Source: Ligilactobacillus pobuzihii E100301 = KCTC 13174
GTDB taxonomy: Bacteria > Bacillota > Bacilli > Lactobacillales > Lactobacillaceae
Reading direction: 5' to 3'
DNA length: 64,000 nt
Assembly: GCF_000349725.1 (NCBI RefSeq)
Contig: NZ_KB714693.1
Span: 206,598 to 270,597 of the forward strand
Made by a program: the position numbers and the translations under genes
In this document: positions 1 through 7,985 of the stretch, piece after piece
Layout of the letters: every line of letters starts with the position of its first letter
Position numbering within the stretch: the stretch's first letter is position 1
The notes under the pieces: generated by a model
Seen by the model: only the letters and a program-made list of their open reading frames with translations
The model's database searches: none
What the model was told of the DNA's origin: nothing

Positions 1-630
1 GGACAACCGATCAAAAAAACAGCAGTGGAAGCATTAAGAGATGAGATCATGGCAAGTAAAGAGCCAATTACATTGATCCCGACTGGTTCATATACTAATA
101 TTGCTTTGCTGTTTTCTGAATATCCTGAAGTTAAAGAAAATATCAAAGAAATTATCGCAATGGGAGGTACTTTGTCTAAGGGGAATATGACAAGTGCTGC
201 TGAGTTTAATGTCTTCACTGACCCCCATGCTGCTAAGATCATGTATGACTCAGGGATCCCGATCGTAATGGTGGGACTAGATGTAACGTTAAAGGCTTTG
301 CTGACTCCTGAAACAATGGATAAATTAGGTACAATGGGACGTTCTGGAAAAATGCTGCAAGCTTTAGTTACTCACTATAACGATGGTGATGATAATGGGC
401 ATCCAATGCATGACGTGAATACGATTTTTTATTTACTGCATCCTGAAGCTATGACAACTGAAGAAATGTGGGTCGATGTGCAAACAGAGGGTCCAGCAAT
501 GGGAGAAACCGTAGGAGATATTCGTGGTGCTTACCATGATGGTAAAACTAACGCTAAAGTGTGTGTTGATATTGATGCTGCAGCCTTTAACAAATGGTTC
601 TTAGAAGAGGTTGCTGCGATCAAGGATTAA
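1..630 (+). CDS. Nucleoside hydrolase, C-terminal part (cut by window edge)
   Basis: The reading frame is open from base 1, so the 5' end lies outside the window. The visible ~209 residues match the C-terminal two thirds of the inosine-uridine-preferring nucleoside hydrolase family (IunH/RihC type), which cleaves ribonucleosides to ribose plus base in the cytosol. Seen: IPTGSYTNIALLF, IIAMGGTLSKGN, then AAEFNVFTDPHAA (the family's NxxxDPxAA segment) and HDVNTIFYLLHPE near the end (HDxxA/T metal-site region). The N-terminal DxDPGxDD calcium loop would be upstream and cannot be checked. The GTG at 25 is only an internal codon. Substrate preference cannot be read from this part. Confidence 0.9.
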   Translation, partial: GQPIKKTAVEALRDEIMASKEPITLIPTGSYTNIALLFSEYPEVKENIKEIIAMGGTLSKGNMTSAAEFNVFTDPHAAKIMYDSGIPIVMVGLDVTLKALLTPETMDKLGTMGRSGKMLQALVTHYNDGDDNGHPMHDVNTIFYLLHPEAMTTEEMWVDVQTEGPAMGETVGDIRGAYHDGKTNAKVCVDIDAAAFNKWFLEEVAAIKD

Positions 631-652
631 ATTGGAATAATTTTTATAAGAT

Positions 653-863
653 GAGAGTGAGACAAAAGATGCTTTGAAGCCGATTTGTACCGATGATTGC
701 GTTATTTTGGGCCGTAGCGAAGCGAATAACCAGGATAACGCAATCGTTGTTACAGTAAGGCTTCAATCTTTTGGAACACGTTTAAGAGCCATCGATTTAA
801 CCCATTTAATGGGATAGATCGATGGCCCTTTTATAACCGCACAGCTAGTTTTGTCCCAGCTCC
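653..863 (+). repeat. Interspersed repeat type A, copy 1 (full length)
   Basis: This is the reference copy of type A. It starts GAGAGTGAGACAAAAG and ends TTTTGTCCCAGCTC, so the ends form an imperfect terminal inverted repeat. Inside are a GAAGCC/GGCTTC pairing, a central GCCGTAGCGAAGCG block shared with type B, and a strong hairpin at 787-827 built on GCCATCGAT / ATCGATGGC. It contains no ORF and lies 23 bp after the nucleoside hydrolase stop. The remaining 864-1043 is AT-rich upstream sequence of the DedA gene, with nothing recognised. Confidence 0.85.
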
Positions 864-1043
864 ATCTTTAGCTTTAATTGTGAAACGATTCGTAATTCAG
901 TTAACGAGTTGTCCGTATTGCTATCTGAAATAAGTGAATTCATCGTAAAATTTTAAAAATTTCTAGTATTAGTACGTAAACATTGTTGATTTATCTTGTA
1001 CTTGGTATGCTTTCTTTAAACAAACTAGAAATGAGGCAACCAT

Positions 1044-1655
1044 TTGAATACAGAAATGATTACCGCTGCGATCGACCAATACGGGTATTTAGGTGTTGTA
1101 TTTTTGATCGCTCTTGAGAATGTTTTCCCCCCTATTCCGTCTGAAGTCGTATTAGTTTTTGCTGGCTATTCGACATTGCACACTAATTTAGGAATTTTTG
1201 GTGCAACTTTTGCTGCAACTTTTGGCGCTTATATTGGTGCATTGATCTTATATGTTGTGGGTCGTTTTTTGAATGTCGACCAGCTCAAAAGATTTGCGAG
1301 TAGTAAAGTTGGTAAGATAATTCGACTTAAAGAAGCTGATATCGATAAGACTGCTTCTTTTTTTAATAAACATGGTGGTTGGACGATTTTATTTGGCCGT
1401 TGTGTACCAGTGATCAGAAGTTTGATCTCTATCCCAGCAGGTATGACTAAGTACCCCCTCGGTAAATTTAGTTTATTGACGATCGGTGGAACTTTGCTCT
1501 GGAATTTTATTTTGATCAATCTTGGTCATTATGCTGGAAAGGCCTGGCGACAAATGCTGGTTATGATCGATGAATGGCTCTATGTTCTTTTAGCTTTTAC
1601 GGTCATAATAGTTGTAGTTATTTGGTTGGTCAGGAAAGTGAAGAAAAAAGCATAA
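1044..1655 (+). CDS. DedA family membrane protein
   Basis: The product has 203 residues and starts at TTG, preceded by a GAGG ribosome binding site at 1033-1036. The family (SNARE-associated/VTT domain) covers inner-membrane proteins implicated in lipid flipping and envelope homeostasis. Seen: the acidic motif ENVFPPIPSE near residue 25, the conserved FGRCVPVIRSLISIPAG stretch near residues 117-135 with the family's R and G residues, and about five hydrophobic segments, the last at the C-terminus followed by a basic tail VRKVKKKA. Length is typical. It appears to be a single-gene unit closed by a terminator just downstream. Confidence 0.9.
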   Translation: MNTEMITAAIDQYGYLGVVFLIALENVFPPIPSEVVLVFAGYSTLHTNLGIFGATFAATFGAYIGALILYVVGRFLNVDQLKRFASSKVGKIIRLKEADIDKTASFFNKHGGWTILFGRCVPVIRSLISIPAGMTKYPLGKFSLLTIGGTLLWNFILINLGHYAGKAWRQMLVMIDEWLYVLLAFTVIIVVVIWLVRKVKKKA

Positions 1656-1662
1656 TTATATT

Positions 1663-1701
1663 CCCGCTTGGTTTGGACAGACAAACAAAAGCGGTTTTTC
1701 T
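1663..1701 (+). terminator. Rho-independent terminator after the DedA gene
   Basis: An inverted repeat CCGCTT..TTTG / CAAA..AAGCGG is followed directly by TTTTT, 8 bases after the DedA stop codon. Confidence 0.75.
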
Positions 1702-1755
1702 TTGCTCAAAAATATATTAAATCGTGTGCGAAAAACGGTAAATTTTTTCTGATAA

Positions 1756-1947
1756 GAGCGGGACAAAAGTCGTATTGAAGCCGTTATGTAACCTCGTTTA
1801 CGTCATTTTTCCCGTAGCAAAGCGCAGGACAGGAATGGAGTAAATGGCATTACATTGAGGATTCAGACTTTTGAAACAAAAATTACAAGCGATAATTTGA
1901 TTATTTTTAGTAAAAGAAGAGACTGGGATGTTGTTTTGTCCCAGCTT
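1756..1947 (+). repeat. Interspersed repeat type B, copy 1
   Basis: It starts GAGCGGGACAAAAGTCG and ends TTTTGTCCCAGCTTC. It has the type B body: a long central stem with GTAACCTCGTTTACG facing GTAAATGGCATTAC, a CCGTAGCAAAGCGCAGGACA centre, and a terminal GACTGGGA/TCCCAG hairpin. It is shorter than copies 2-4 because a short block near ACGCGTTTATGC is missing. A 62-codon minus-strand ORF across it is a by-product of the repeat. Confidence 0.85.
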
Positions 1948-2121
1948 CATTATTAAAACAGAAAAAATGAGAATAATGTTTTTCACTTAGATATGAAATT
2001 CATATGACGAATATAGCATGATTTTTAGATATATAAAATAAGTAAAAACCGTAGAAAAATTTATAGAAATTAATTTTATATTATAACAATTTTTCACAAA
2101 AGTATGCTATTATGTAATTGT

Positions 2122-2135
2122 TGAATGCGCTTACA
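2122..2135 (+). promoter_or_regulatory. Candidate cre (CcpA) site upstream of the acetoin dehydrogenase cluster
   Basis: TGAATGCGCTTACA matches the cre consensus TGWAANCGNTNWCA at 13 of 14 positions. It lies about 165 bp before the first gene, just after a -10-like TATTAT at 2108-2113. No sigma-54 -24/-12 element, as found in Bacillus aco operons, is visible. The stretch 1948-2301 holds no gene. Confidence 0.5.
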
Positions 2136-2301
2136 ACTTTATTAAAACAAATTTATGGTGATTTTTTAACAACAAAAATCATTTATATAATTATTTTAAT
2201 TTTGTAATTAAACTATAACCTAATTAGAATAAAAAGACACATTTAATGTAGGGGGTAAGAGCATTAATGAAATCAATTTATGTTAAGGCGGTGATAGATT
2301 C

Positions 2302-3645
2302 ATGTATGATTTGATCGTAGTTGGAGCAGGGCCAGGTGGTTATACTGCAGCGATCCGTGCGGCCGAGTTGGGGTTGAAAGTGGGTGTGGTTTCTGACAAT
2401 ATTGGTGGTACATGTATCAACAACGGGTGTATTCCAACAACTGCTTACCTTGAAGCAAGTCGATTGTCTTCTAAAATTGGTCAGGCGGCTGAATTGGGTA
2501 TCACAACACGAGTCGAAAAGTTTGACCTGCAGGTTTTAAAAGAACGTAAAGACCAAATTTCAATGCAACTACAGATGGGGATCCGTTCTTTATTTAAAAG
2601 ATATCGTATTGATTTTATTGAGGAACATGGAATGGTTAAAGACTCACAAACTGTGTTAGCGGGTGAAAAAAAGTTAAAAAGTAAAAAGATGTTATTAGCA
2701 ACTGGTAGTCGCCCGAAAGTTGTTCCCTTTAAGGGGTTAGATCAGGTCAATTATTTGACTACTGAAGATATTTTTTCGTTAACAGAATTGCCCGATAAAT
2801 TGACGATCATTGGTGGAGATGTTTTCGCAGTTGATATGGCCTTTGTTTTTGCACCGTTGGGAGTTAAGGTCACGGTAGTCGATGGTGCGCCTGATATTTT
2901 AGGAACTGAGGATCCGGATGCACGCGAAGTTATAAAAAACGAACTACAAAATATGGGGGTTGAAGTTCATTCTGGTGTAAAAATCAGTGAAATTAAAACA
3001 GATCGTGTTTTAAATGATCAAGGCAAAAGTTTTGAATTTGATAAATTATTAGTTGTGACTGGACGGCAAGTAGATTTGGCAGTTGCTGAGTTCTTAGATT
3101 TGAAACTAGATGAAAAAAAGCGTCATATTAAAGTTGATCGTCATTATCAAACAAACCTTGAAAATGTATATGCAGTCGGAGATTTGATCGGTGGTTATAT
3201 GTTGGCCGGAGAAGCGATGGCTGAAGGAATGAAAGCAGCGGCTGCGATCGCTGATCATCCTGAACCACCAGTTGACCGGAACTTGCTGCCTTTATTTTTA
3301 CACACTGAACCTGAAGTTGCGCATTTCGGATATAGTGAGAAAAAAGCAGCTGAAGAAGGTTATGATGTACAGACATCACTTAGTTCATTGGCCGCAAATG
3401 GCCGTAATTTAACTTCTGGTGGGCAAGGATTTGTGAAAATTATTAGTGAAAAGAAATATCATCAGATCTTAGGTGCAGTTGTAGTTGGTCCAGATGCGAT
3501 CGAAACTTTGCATACGATCATTGCTGTTGTTCAGTGCGAAGGTACTGTTGATGAGTTAAGTGATACGTTGTTTGCACACCCGACTTATTCAGAAGCAATC
3601 AATGATGCAGCCAGAGTCTTTTTAGGTAAATCGACAAATAAGTAA
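2302..3645 (+). CDS. Dihydrolipoyl dehydrogenase (E3)-like flavoprotein with altered NAD site
   Basis: The product has 447 residues; the ATG follows AAGGCGGTGA. The family reoxidises dihydrolipoyl groups of 2-oxoacid and acetoin dehydrogenase complexes. Seen: the FAD motif GAGPGG at residues 8-13, redox disulfide C38-x4-C43 (GGTCINNGC), ATGSRPK at 133, a second FAD motif YAVGDLIGGYMLAGEA, and the catalytic AHPTYSE near the C-terminus. Two departures stand out. The Lys of the usual CxPS/TK motif is Thr47. The NAD-binding GxGxxG..E reads GGDVFAVD at 171-178, so two glycines and the Glu are lost. There is no lipoyl domain. It heads the acetoin dehydrogenase cluster but is separated from E1 alpha by 217 bp with its own promoter. 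Pyridine-nucleotide use is uncertain. Confidence 0.82.
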   Translation: MYDLIVVGAGPGGYTAAIRAAELGLKVGVVSDNIGGTCINNGCIPTTAYLEASRLSSKIGQAAELGITTRVEKFDLQVLKERKDQISMQLQMGIRSLFKRYRIDFIEEHGMVKDSQTVLAGEKKLKSKKMLLATGSRPKVVPFKGLDQVNYLTTEDIFSLTELPDKLTIIGGDVFAVDMAFVFAPLGVKVTVVDGAPDILGTEDPDAREVIKNELQNMGVEVHSGVKISEIKTDRVLNDQGKSFEFDKLLVVTGRQVDLAVAEFLDLKLDEKKRHIKVDRHYQTNLENVYAVGDLIGGYMLAGEAMAEGMKAAAAIADHPEPPVDRNLLPLFLHTEPEVAHFGYSEKKAAEEGYDVQTSLSSLAANGRNLTSGGQGFVKIISEKKYHQILGAVVVGPDAIETLHTIIAVVQCEGTVDELSDTLFAHPTYSEAINDAARVFLGKSTNK

Positions 3646-3749
3646 GGCTGTACTTTTTATATTAACTAGTTAGATCAACAAGTAGTTTTTTATTAGACAA
3701 AAGTAAGTAGGAGTTTGTTGTTAATAGGGGGTCCTATGTAGACAAACGA

Positions 3750-3779
3750 TTGACATTCCACTTAATGAAAGCGATATCA
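3750..3779 (+). promoter_or_regulatory. Promoter -35 with overlapping cre site before the E1 alpha gene
   Basis: TTGACA at 3750-3755 is a consensus -35. TGAAAGCGATATCA at 3766-3779 matches the cre consensus at all 14 positions and would cover the -10 region. CcpA binding there should block transcription of the E1/E2 genes when a preferred sugar is present. This suggests a second, catabolite-controlled start inside the cluster. Confidence 0.7.
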
Positions 3780-3862
3780 ATTTTTATGCTGAAATTAGGT
3801 AAGTAAAAATCCGCTAAAGTCCGACACTTACAAGTTGAGCTATATGACTGGAGGTCATGGTA

Positions 3863-4831
3863 ATGAAGAAATTGACATCAGCAAAAGCAAAAGAAGTTTT
3901 TGAAAAAATGAGTGATATTCGTAACTTTGAAAATACTTTGCATGATATTTTTGCAAAAGGTGAGATACCTGGTTTTGTTCATCTGTATGCGGGTGAAGAA
4001 GCGGTGGCAGTTGGTGTTTGTTCACATTTGACAGATGATGATTACATCACAAGTACCCATCGTGGTCACGGGCATTGTATCGCTAAAGGCTGTGACTTAA
4101 AAGGTATGATGGCAGAGATCTACGGAAAAGAAACTGGTTTGTGTAAAGGTAAAGGTGGATCAATGCATATCGCCGATTTAGACAAAGGTATGCTTGGGGC
4201 AAACGGTATTGTTGGTAGTGGGTTCCCGTTAGCGATCGGGGCTGGTTTACGAAATCAATATCTGGAAACAAAAGATGTTGCTGTTTGTTTCTTCGGTGAT
4301 GGTGCTGCTAATGAAGGAAACTTCCACGAATCTATCAATATGGCTGCGATTTGGAATTTGCCAGTAGTTTTCATAAATGAAAATAATACTTTTGCTGAAT
4401 CAACTCCGCAGCATTATTCTTCAGCTTCTAAAACGATCGCAGAACGTACAGCTGCCTATAACATTCCCGGTGAAAAAGTTGATGGTAAGGACTTTATGGC
4501 TGTTTATGAAGCAGCTGGCAAAGCCATTGAACGTGCTCGTAAGGGTGAGGGGCCATCTTTGATTGAATGTCACACTTACCGTGAATACGGACATTTTGAA
4601 GGTGACGAACAAACTTACAAATATGATTCTGATGAAGAGAATGCCTTCCATGAACGCGATGATGTTAAAGAATTTCGTGATTATGCTATCAAGAAGAAAC
4701 TCTTTACTGAAAAAGTTGCCAAAAAGATCGAAGAAAAATCTTTGCAAGATGTCAAGGATGCTGTTGAATTTGCTAAGGAAAGCCCAGCTCCACAGCCAGA
4801 GGCACTCTACACGGATGTTTTCGCTGATTAG
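3863..4831 (+). CDS. acoA: Acetoin dehydrogenase E1 component, alpha subunit (TPP-dependent)
   Basis: The product has 322 residues. An upstream ATG at 3857 lies only 1-2 bases from the TGGAGGT ribosome site (3849-3855); the ATG at 3863 has a proper spacing of 7 and is preferred. The thiamine-diphosphate motif GDGAANEGNFHES...NENN sits near residues 140-170, and THRGHGHCIAKG and KGGSMHIADL match AcoA-type E1 alpha rather than the longer pyruvate E1 alpha. With the beta subunit it decarboxylates acetoin oxidatively and passes the acetyl group to E2. It is followed 26 bp later by the beta gene. A branched-chain 2-oxoacid or pyruvate role cannot be strictly excluded. Confidence 0.88.
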   Translation: MKKLTSAKAKEVFEKMSDIRNFENTLHDIFAKGEIPGFVHLYAGEEAVAVGVCSHLTDDDYITSTHRGHGHCIAKGCDLKGMMAEIYGKETGLCKGKGGSMHIADLDKGMLGANGIVGSGFPLAIGAGLRNQYLETKDVAVCFFGDGAANEGNFHESINMAAIWNLPVVFINENNTFAESTPQHYSSASKTIAERTAAYNIPGEKVDGKDFMAVYEAAGKAIERARKGEGPSLIECHTYREYGHFEGDEQTYKYDSDEENAFHERDDVKEFRDYAIKKKLFTEKVAKKIEEKSLQDVKDAVEFAKESPAPQPEALYTDVFAD

Positions 4832-4857
4832 TTCAAGCAAGCAAGGAGGAAAATATT

Positions 4858-5892
4858 ATGACTAAAATGGCATTTATGAATGCGATCAACCAGGCATTAG
4901 ATCAAGCGATGGAAAAAGATGACAAAGTTTTTCTAATGGGCGAAGACATTCTTGGTGGAGCAGGCGTCAAACATTTAGAAGAAAAAAATGAAGATGCATG
5001 GGGCGGCTGTTTCGGTGTAACTAAAGGATTAGGGCCAAAATATGGTAAAAAACGTGTGATCGATACTCCACTTTCTGAACAGAGTTATATGGGCGCAGCT
5101 GTTGGAGCCGCGGTGACCGGTTTACGTCCAGTCCCAGAATTGATGTTTAGTGATTTTATTGGCGTATCCTTTGACTCATTACTGACTCAAGGTTCAAAGA
5201 TGCGTTATATGTTTGGTGGTAAGGCTAAATTACCTTTAACTGTACGGACAACTGTGGGTGCTGGTGCTAGTGCTGCGGCACAACATTCAGGTGCTTATTA
5301 TGGTATTTTTGCTTCGATCCCTGGGATCAAAGTTGTTGTACCTTCAAGCCCCTACGATGCTAAAGGTTTATTACTTTCATCCATTGAAGAAGATAATATC
5401 GTAGTCTTTTGTGAAGATAAAACTTTGTATGGTGTTAAAGGTGAGGTTCCGGAAGAATACTATACGATCCCACTTGGAAAAGCCGCGGTCAAACGTGAAG
5501 GTAAAGATTTATCTATCGTCACGATCGGTAAAATGGTTTCTGTTGCCTTAGATGTTGCTGATAAGCTGTCAGATCAAGGCGTTGATGTTGAAGTTATCGA
5601 CTTGCGGACTGTAGCACCATGGGATGAAGAAACAGTGATCGATTCTGTGAAGAAGACCGGACGTTTGATTGTGATCGATGAGGCTCAACCACATAACAAC
5701 ACTGCGACAGATATCGCTGCGACAGTAACTGATAAAGCTTTTGATTATTTGGATGGACCAATCAAACGGGTCACCGCGCCTAACACACCAGTGCCATTTG
5801 CAACTAATTTAGAGCAAGCTTATATACCAAGTGCTGATCGTGTGATTGAAGAAGCTGCGGAGATAATTGACGATTTGAAAAATTCGAAATAA
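4858..5892 (+). CDS. acoB: Acetoin dehydrogenase E1 component, beta subunit
   Basis: The product has 344 residues; the ATG follows AAGGAGG at optimal spacing. It is a transketolase-like E1 beta: N-terminal MGEDI near residue 28, DTPLSEQSYMGAAVGAA, then the C-terminal half with VVIDLRTVAPWDEETV-type sequence and VIDEAQPHNN. It forms an alpha2-beta2 E1 with the upstream gene. The gene sits between E1 alpha (26 bp gap) and E2 (14 bp gap), so the three are very probably co-transcribed. Length is typical of AcoB. Confidence 0.9.
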   Translation: MTKMAFMNAINQALDQAMEKDDKVFLMGEDILGGAGVKHLEEKNEDAWGGCFGVTKGLGPKYGKKRVIDTPLSEQSYMGAAVGAAVTGLRPVPELMFSDFIGVSFDSLLTQGSKMRYMFGGKAKLPLTVRTTVGAGASAAAQHSGAYYGIFASIPGIKVVVPSSPYDAKGLLLSSIEEDNIVVFCEDKTLYGVKGEVPEEYYTIPLGKAAVKREGKDLSIVTIGKMVSVALDVADKLSDQGVDVEVIDLRTVAPWDEETVIDSVKKTGRLIVIDEAQPHNNTATDIAATVTDKAFDYLDGPIKRVTAPNTPVPFATNLEQAYIPSADRVIEEAAEIIDDLKNSK

Positions 5893-5906
5893 AAGGGGGG
5901 ACTAAC

Positions 5907-7124
5907 ATGGCTACAGCGATCACAATGCCAAAACTTGGCCTCACGATGACTGAGGGTACAGTTGAGGAGTGGACGAAAAACGTTGGCGACAAGGTCGAAC
6001 AAGGCGAGGTTGTCGCACGTATTAGTTCCGAAAAATTGACATCAGATATAGAGGCTCCAGCAAGTGGAACACTCTTGAAAATCATGGTTCAAGAAGGTGA
6101 AAATCTTCCAATCAAGCAAAATATGGCATATGTTGGAGAAGAAGGCGAAGAGATCCCAGAAGGCGCACAACCAGTTACAATGCCAAGTGCAAAAGCAGAG
6201 CCAGAAGAAAAAGTAGCGGCAGCAACAACACAAGGACCTCCAGCTAGAAAACCAGGCGAACGGATCTTTGTTACTCCATTAGCACGTAAAGTTGCACAAG
6301 AAAAAGGTGTCGACTATTCATTAGTTACGGGGACTGGTGGTAATGGTCGAATTACACGGCGAGATGTTGAACGTTATGCGGCTAATAAACCAACAGAACC
6401 GGCACCTAGTCAAACTCAAACCGCTGCTGTGCCTCAATGGGGTGCAGGTTTAAGTGGTATGCGCAAGGCTGTTGCGACAAATATGATGCAAAGTGTCAAT
6501 ACGACTGCACAAGTTACTTTGCAGCGTAAAGTAGACCTTCAAGCTTTGATGGAATTTAGAACTGATATTAAAGCTAAAGCTGGTGACTTGAATGATGGCC
6601 AAATGAGTATTAATACTTTAATTACGCGGGCAGCTATCTTGGCATTACAAGATACACCACAAATGAATAGTAACTATGCCGATGGTAAACTGACACGGGT
6701 TGATTCGGTCAATATTGGTGAAGCAGTTGGCCTAGCTGAAGGTTTGATCGTACCAATCGTTAAAAATGCACAGAATATGAATTTAACAGTACTTGGCCGT
6801 GAACTGAAGCATCTAGCTGATTTAGCCCGTGAAGGCGGCTTGACACCTGATCAAATGACAGGTGGTACATTTACAGTCACAAACATGGGTAAAGAAGGGA
6901 TCGAGTACTTTACACCAATCATTAATCCACCAGAAATTGGGATTTTAGGTGTAGGTACGATGCTTAAAGAATTAACTTTGAATGAAGATGGACAAATTGG
7001 AACAAAATCAACTTTACCACTTAGCTTGACATTTGATCATCAAATTATTGATGGTCAGCAGGCTGCTCAATTCTTAGGCAAAATTGTAGAAAATCTACAA
7101 GATCCATACAAACTGATTTTGTAG
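5907..7124 (+). CDS. acoC: Dihydrolipoamide acetyltransferase (E2) of the acetoin dehydrogenase complex
   Basis: The product has 405 residues; the ATG follows AAAAGGGGGG. Domain order: one lipoyl domain (residues 1-80, lipoylated lysine predicted as K43 in SSEKLTSD), an Ala/Pro/Glu-rich linker, a peripheral subunit-binding domain (about 115-155, FVTPLARKVAQEKGVDY...GRITRRDV), a second linker, and the CoA-acyltransferase domain ending with DHQIIDG near 377-383. The active His and Asp of DHRxxDG are present, with Gln replacing Arg. It carries the acetyl group from E1 to CoA and forms the complex core. Size with a single lipoyl domain fits AcoC. Confidence 0.9.
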   Translation: MATAITMPKLGLTMTEGTVEEWTKNVGDKVEQGEVVARISSEKLTSDIEAPASGTLLKIMVQEGENLPIKQNMAYVGEEGEEIPEGAQPVTMPSAKAEPEEKVAAATTQGPPARKPGERIFVTPLARKVAQEKGVDYSLVTGTGGNGRITRRDVERYAANKPTEPAPSQTQTAAVPQWGAGLSGMRKAVATNMMQSVNTTAQVTLQRKVDLQALMEFRTDIKAKAGDLNDGQMSINTLITRAAILALQDTPQMNSNYADGKLTRVDSVNIGEAVGLAEGLIVPIVKNAQNMNLTVLGRELKHLADLAREGGLTPDQMTGGTFTVTNMGKEGIEYFTPIINPPEIGILGVGTMLKELTLNEDGQIGTKSTLPLSLTFDHQIIDGQQAAQFLGKIVENLQDPYKLIL

Positions 7125-7218
7125 TTAACTAACTTGTTGTGATATCTCATTTAATAAGTGTAATAAATCAGGCGTTTTGAAATTAAAGTATGTGACAAAA
7201 AAATGTGAGGTCATTGAA

Positions 7219-7524
7219 ATGGATCAACTACAAGCGGGCTTTATTTTTCTAGCTCCAGGTGCCGATTATCAAACTGACCATCAGTTGGTTGAAACACCAG
7301 GGGTAGCTTTAAACGTTTATGGCGCAAAAGACTATGCTGATGCAATTAAGGCAGCCAAGGAAATGGAACAAAAAGGTGTTAAATCTTTAGAACTCTGTGG
7401 TGGTTTTGGAATCATTGGAACGGCTAAGATAAAAGAAGCAATCGGTCAGGACGTTGTTGTCGGAGTTGTCCGCTTTGATAATCATCCAGGTTTAGAAAAT
7501 CAAAGTGGCGACGACCTCTTTTAA
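7219..7524 (+). CDS. Small DUF6506-like protein at the end of the acetoin cluster
   Basis: A frame beginning with TTG at 7177 is open, but the conserved domain begins at QAGFIFLAPGAD and the ATG at 7219 has a GTGAGGT site 7 bases upstream, so a 101-residue start is preferred. The sequence, with APGAD near the start, LNVYGAKDYADA, ELCGGFGIIG and VVGVVRFDNHPG, resembles the uncharacterised DUF6506 family of ~100-residue alpha/beta proteins. No catalytic residues are known. It follows E2 by 94 bp and precedes the cluster terminator, so it is probably in the operon. Its function is unknown; the family name is from memory. Confidence 0.72.
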   Translation: MDQLQAGFIFLAPGADYQTDHQLVETPGVALNVYGAKDYADAIKAAKEMEQKGVKSLELCGGFGIIGTAKIKEAIGQDVVVGVVRFDNHPGLENQSGDDLF

Positions 7525-7546
7525 TCACTTCTCTTAACATGTACCA

Positions 7547-7585
7547 AAGACAGCTTGACAGTAAATTCTGTGAGGCTGTCTTTTT
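7547..7585 (+). terminator. Terminator of the acetoin dehydrogenase operon
   Basis: AAGACAGC / GCTGTCTT arms enclose a loop and are followed by TTTTT, 22 bases after the DUF6506-like stop. Confidence 0.85.
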
Positions 7586-7877
7586 AATGAATAAAAATAA
7601 CCCGGGAAATAATGAAATGAGTTTCTATTCTTTAGAAAATTAGTCAGTTTTTAACACGATTAAAAAATATTTATCTTTAAAAAGACTGATATTATAGTGT
7701 ATAGGTTTTATTGATTGATGATCTTGAGATTTTACCATTAAATATGCATTGCAAAAAAATAATAAAAATCTTCATTTATAAACTTTATGCTATTAAAGTG
7801 CTATACTTTTCAACATGTTATGAATAAAAATACATAATATGCTGAATAGTCTGAATAAAATATCAGCTGCTTGTAAG

Positions 7878-7929
7878 TCAGCCACGAGGACTTTAGTTTT
7901 AAAGTAAAGCCAAGTCTTGCTGAATTTTT
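7878..7929 (+). promoter_or_regulatory. Structured leader, possible attenuator, before the YjeM-like gene
   Basis: TCAGC (7878-7882) pairs with GCTGA (7919-7923), and inside them GACTT (7889-7893) pairs with AAGTC (7912-7916). ATTTTTC follows, giving a terminator-like fold 57 bp before the start codon. No known riboswitch class was recognised. The rest of 7586-7985 is AT-rich without genes. Confidence 0.35.
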
Positions 7930-7985
7930 CAGATTATAGTAGAGACGTAATGTTTCACTGAGATTTTTGTTAGGGGAGTTACTTT

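Noticed and set aside
653-863. Simple rho-independent terminator only
   Set aside because: Terminal inverted repeats, over 200 bp of shared body and copies in both orientations show a repeat family, although the inner hairpin may still stop transcription.
1798-1986. 62-codon minus-strand ORF
   Set aside because: Lies in type B repeat copy 1 and its flank; no start signal and not conserved in the other copies.
4421-4840. 139-codon minus-strand ORF inside acoA
   Set aside because: Antisense shadow of a conserved gene; composition fits the complement of acoA codons and there is no ribosome site.
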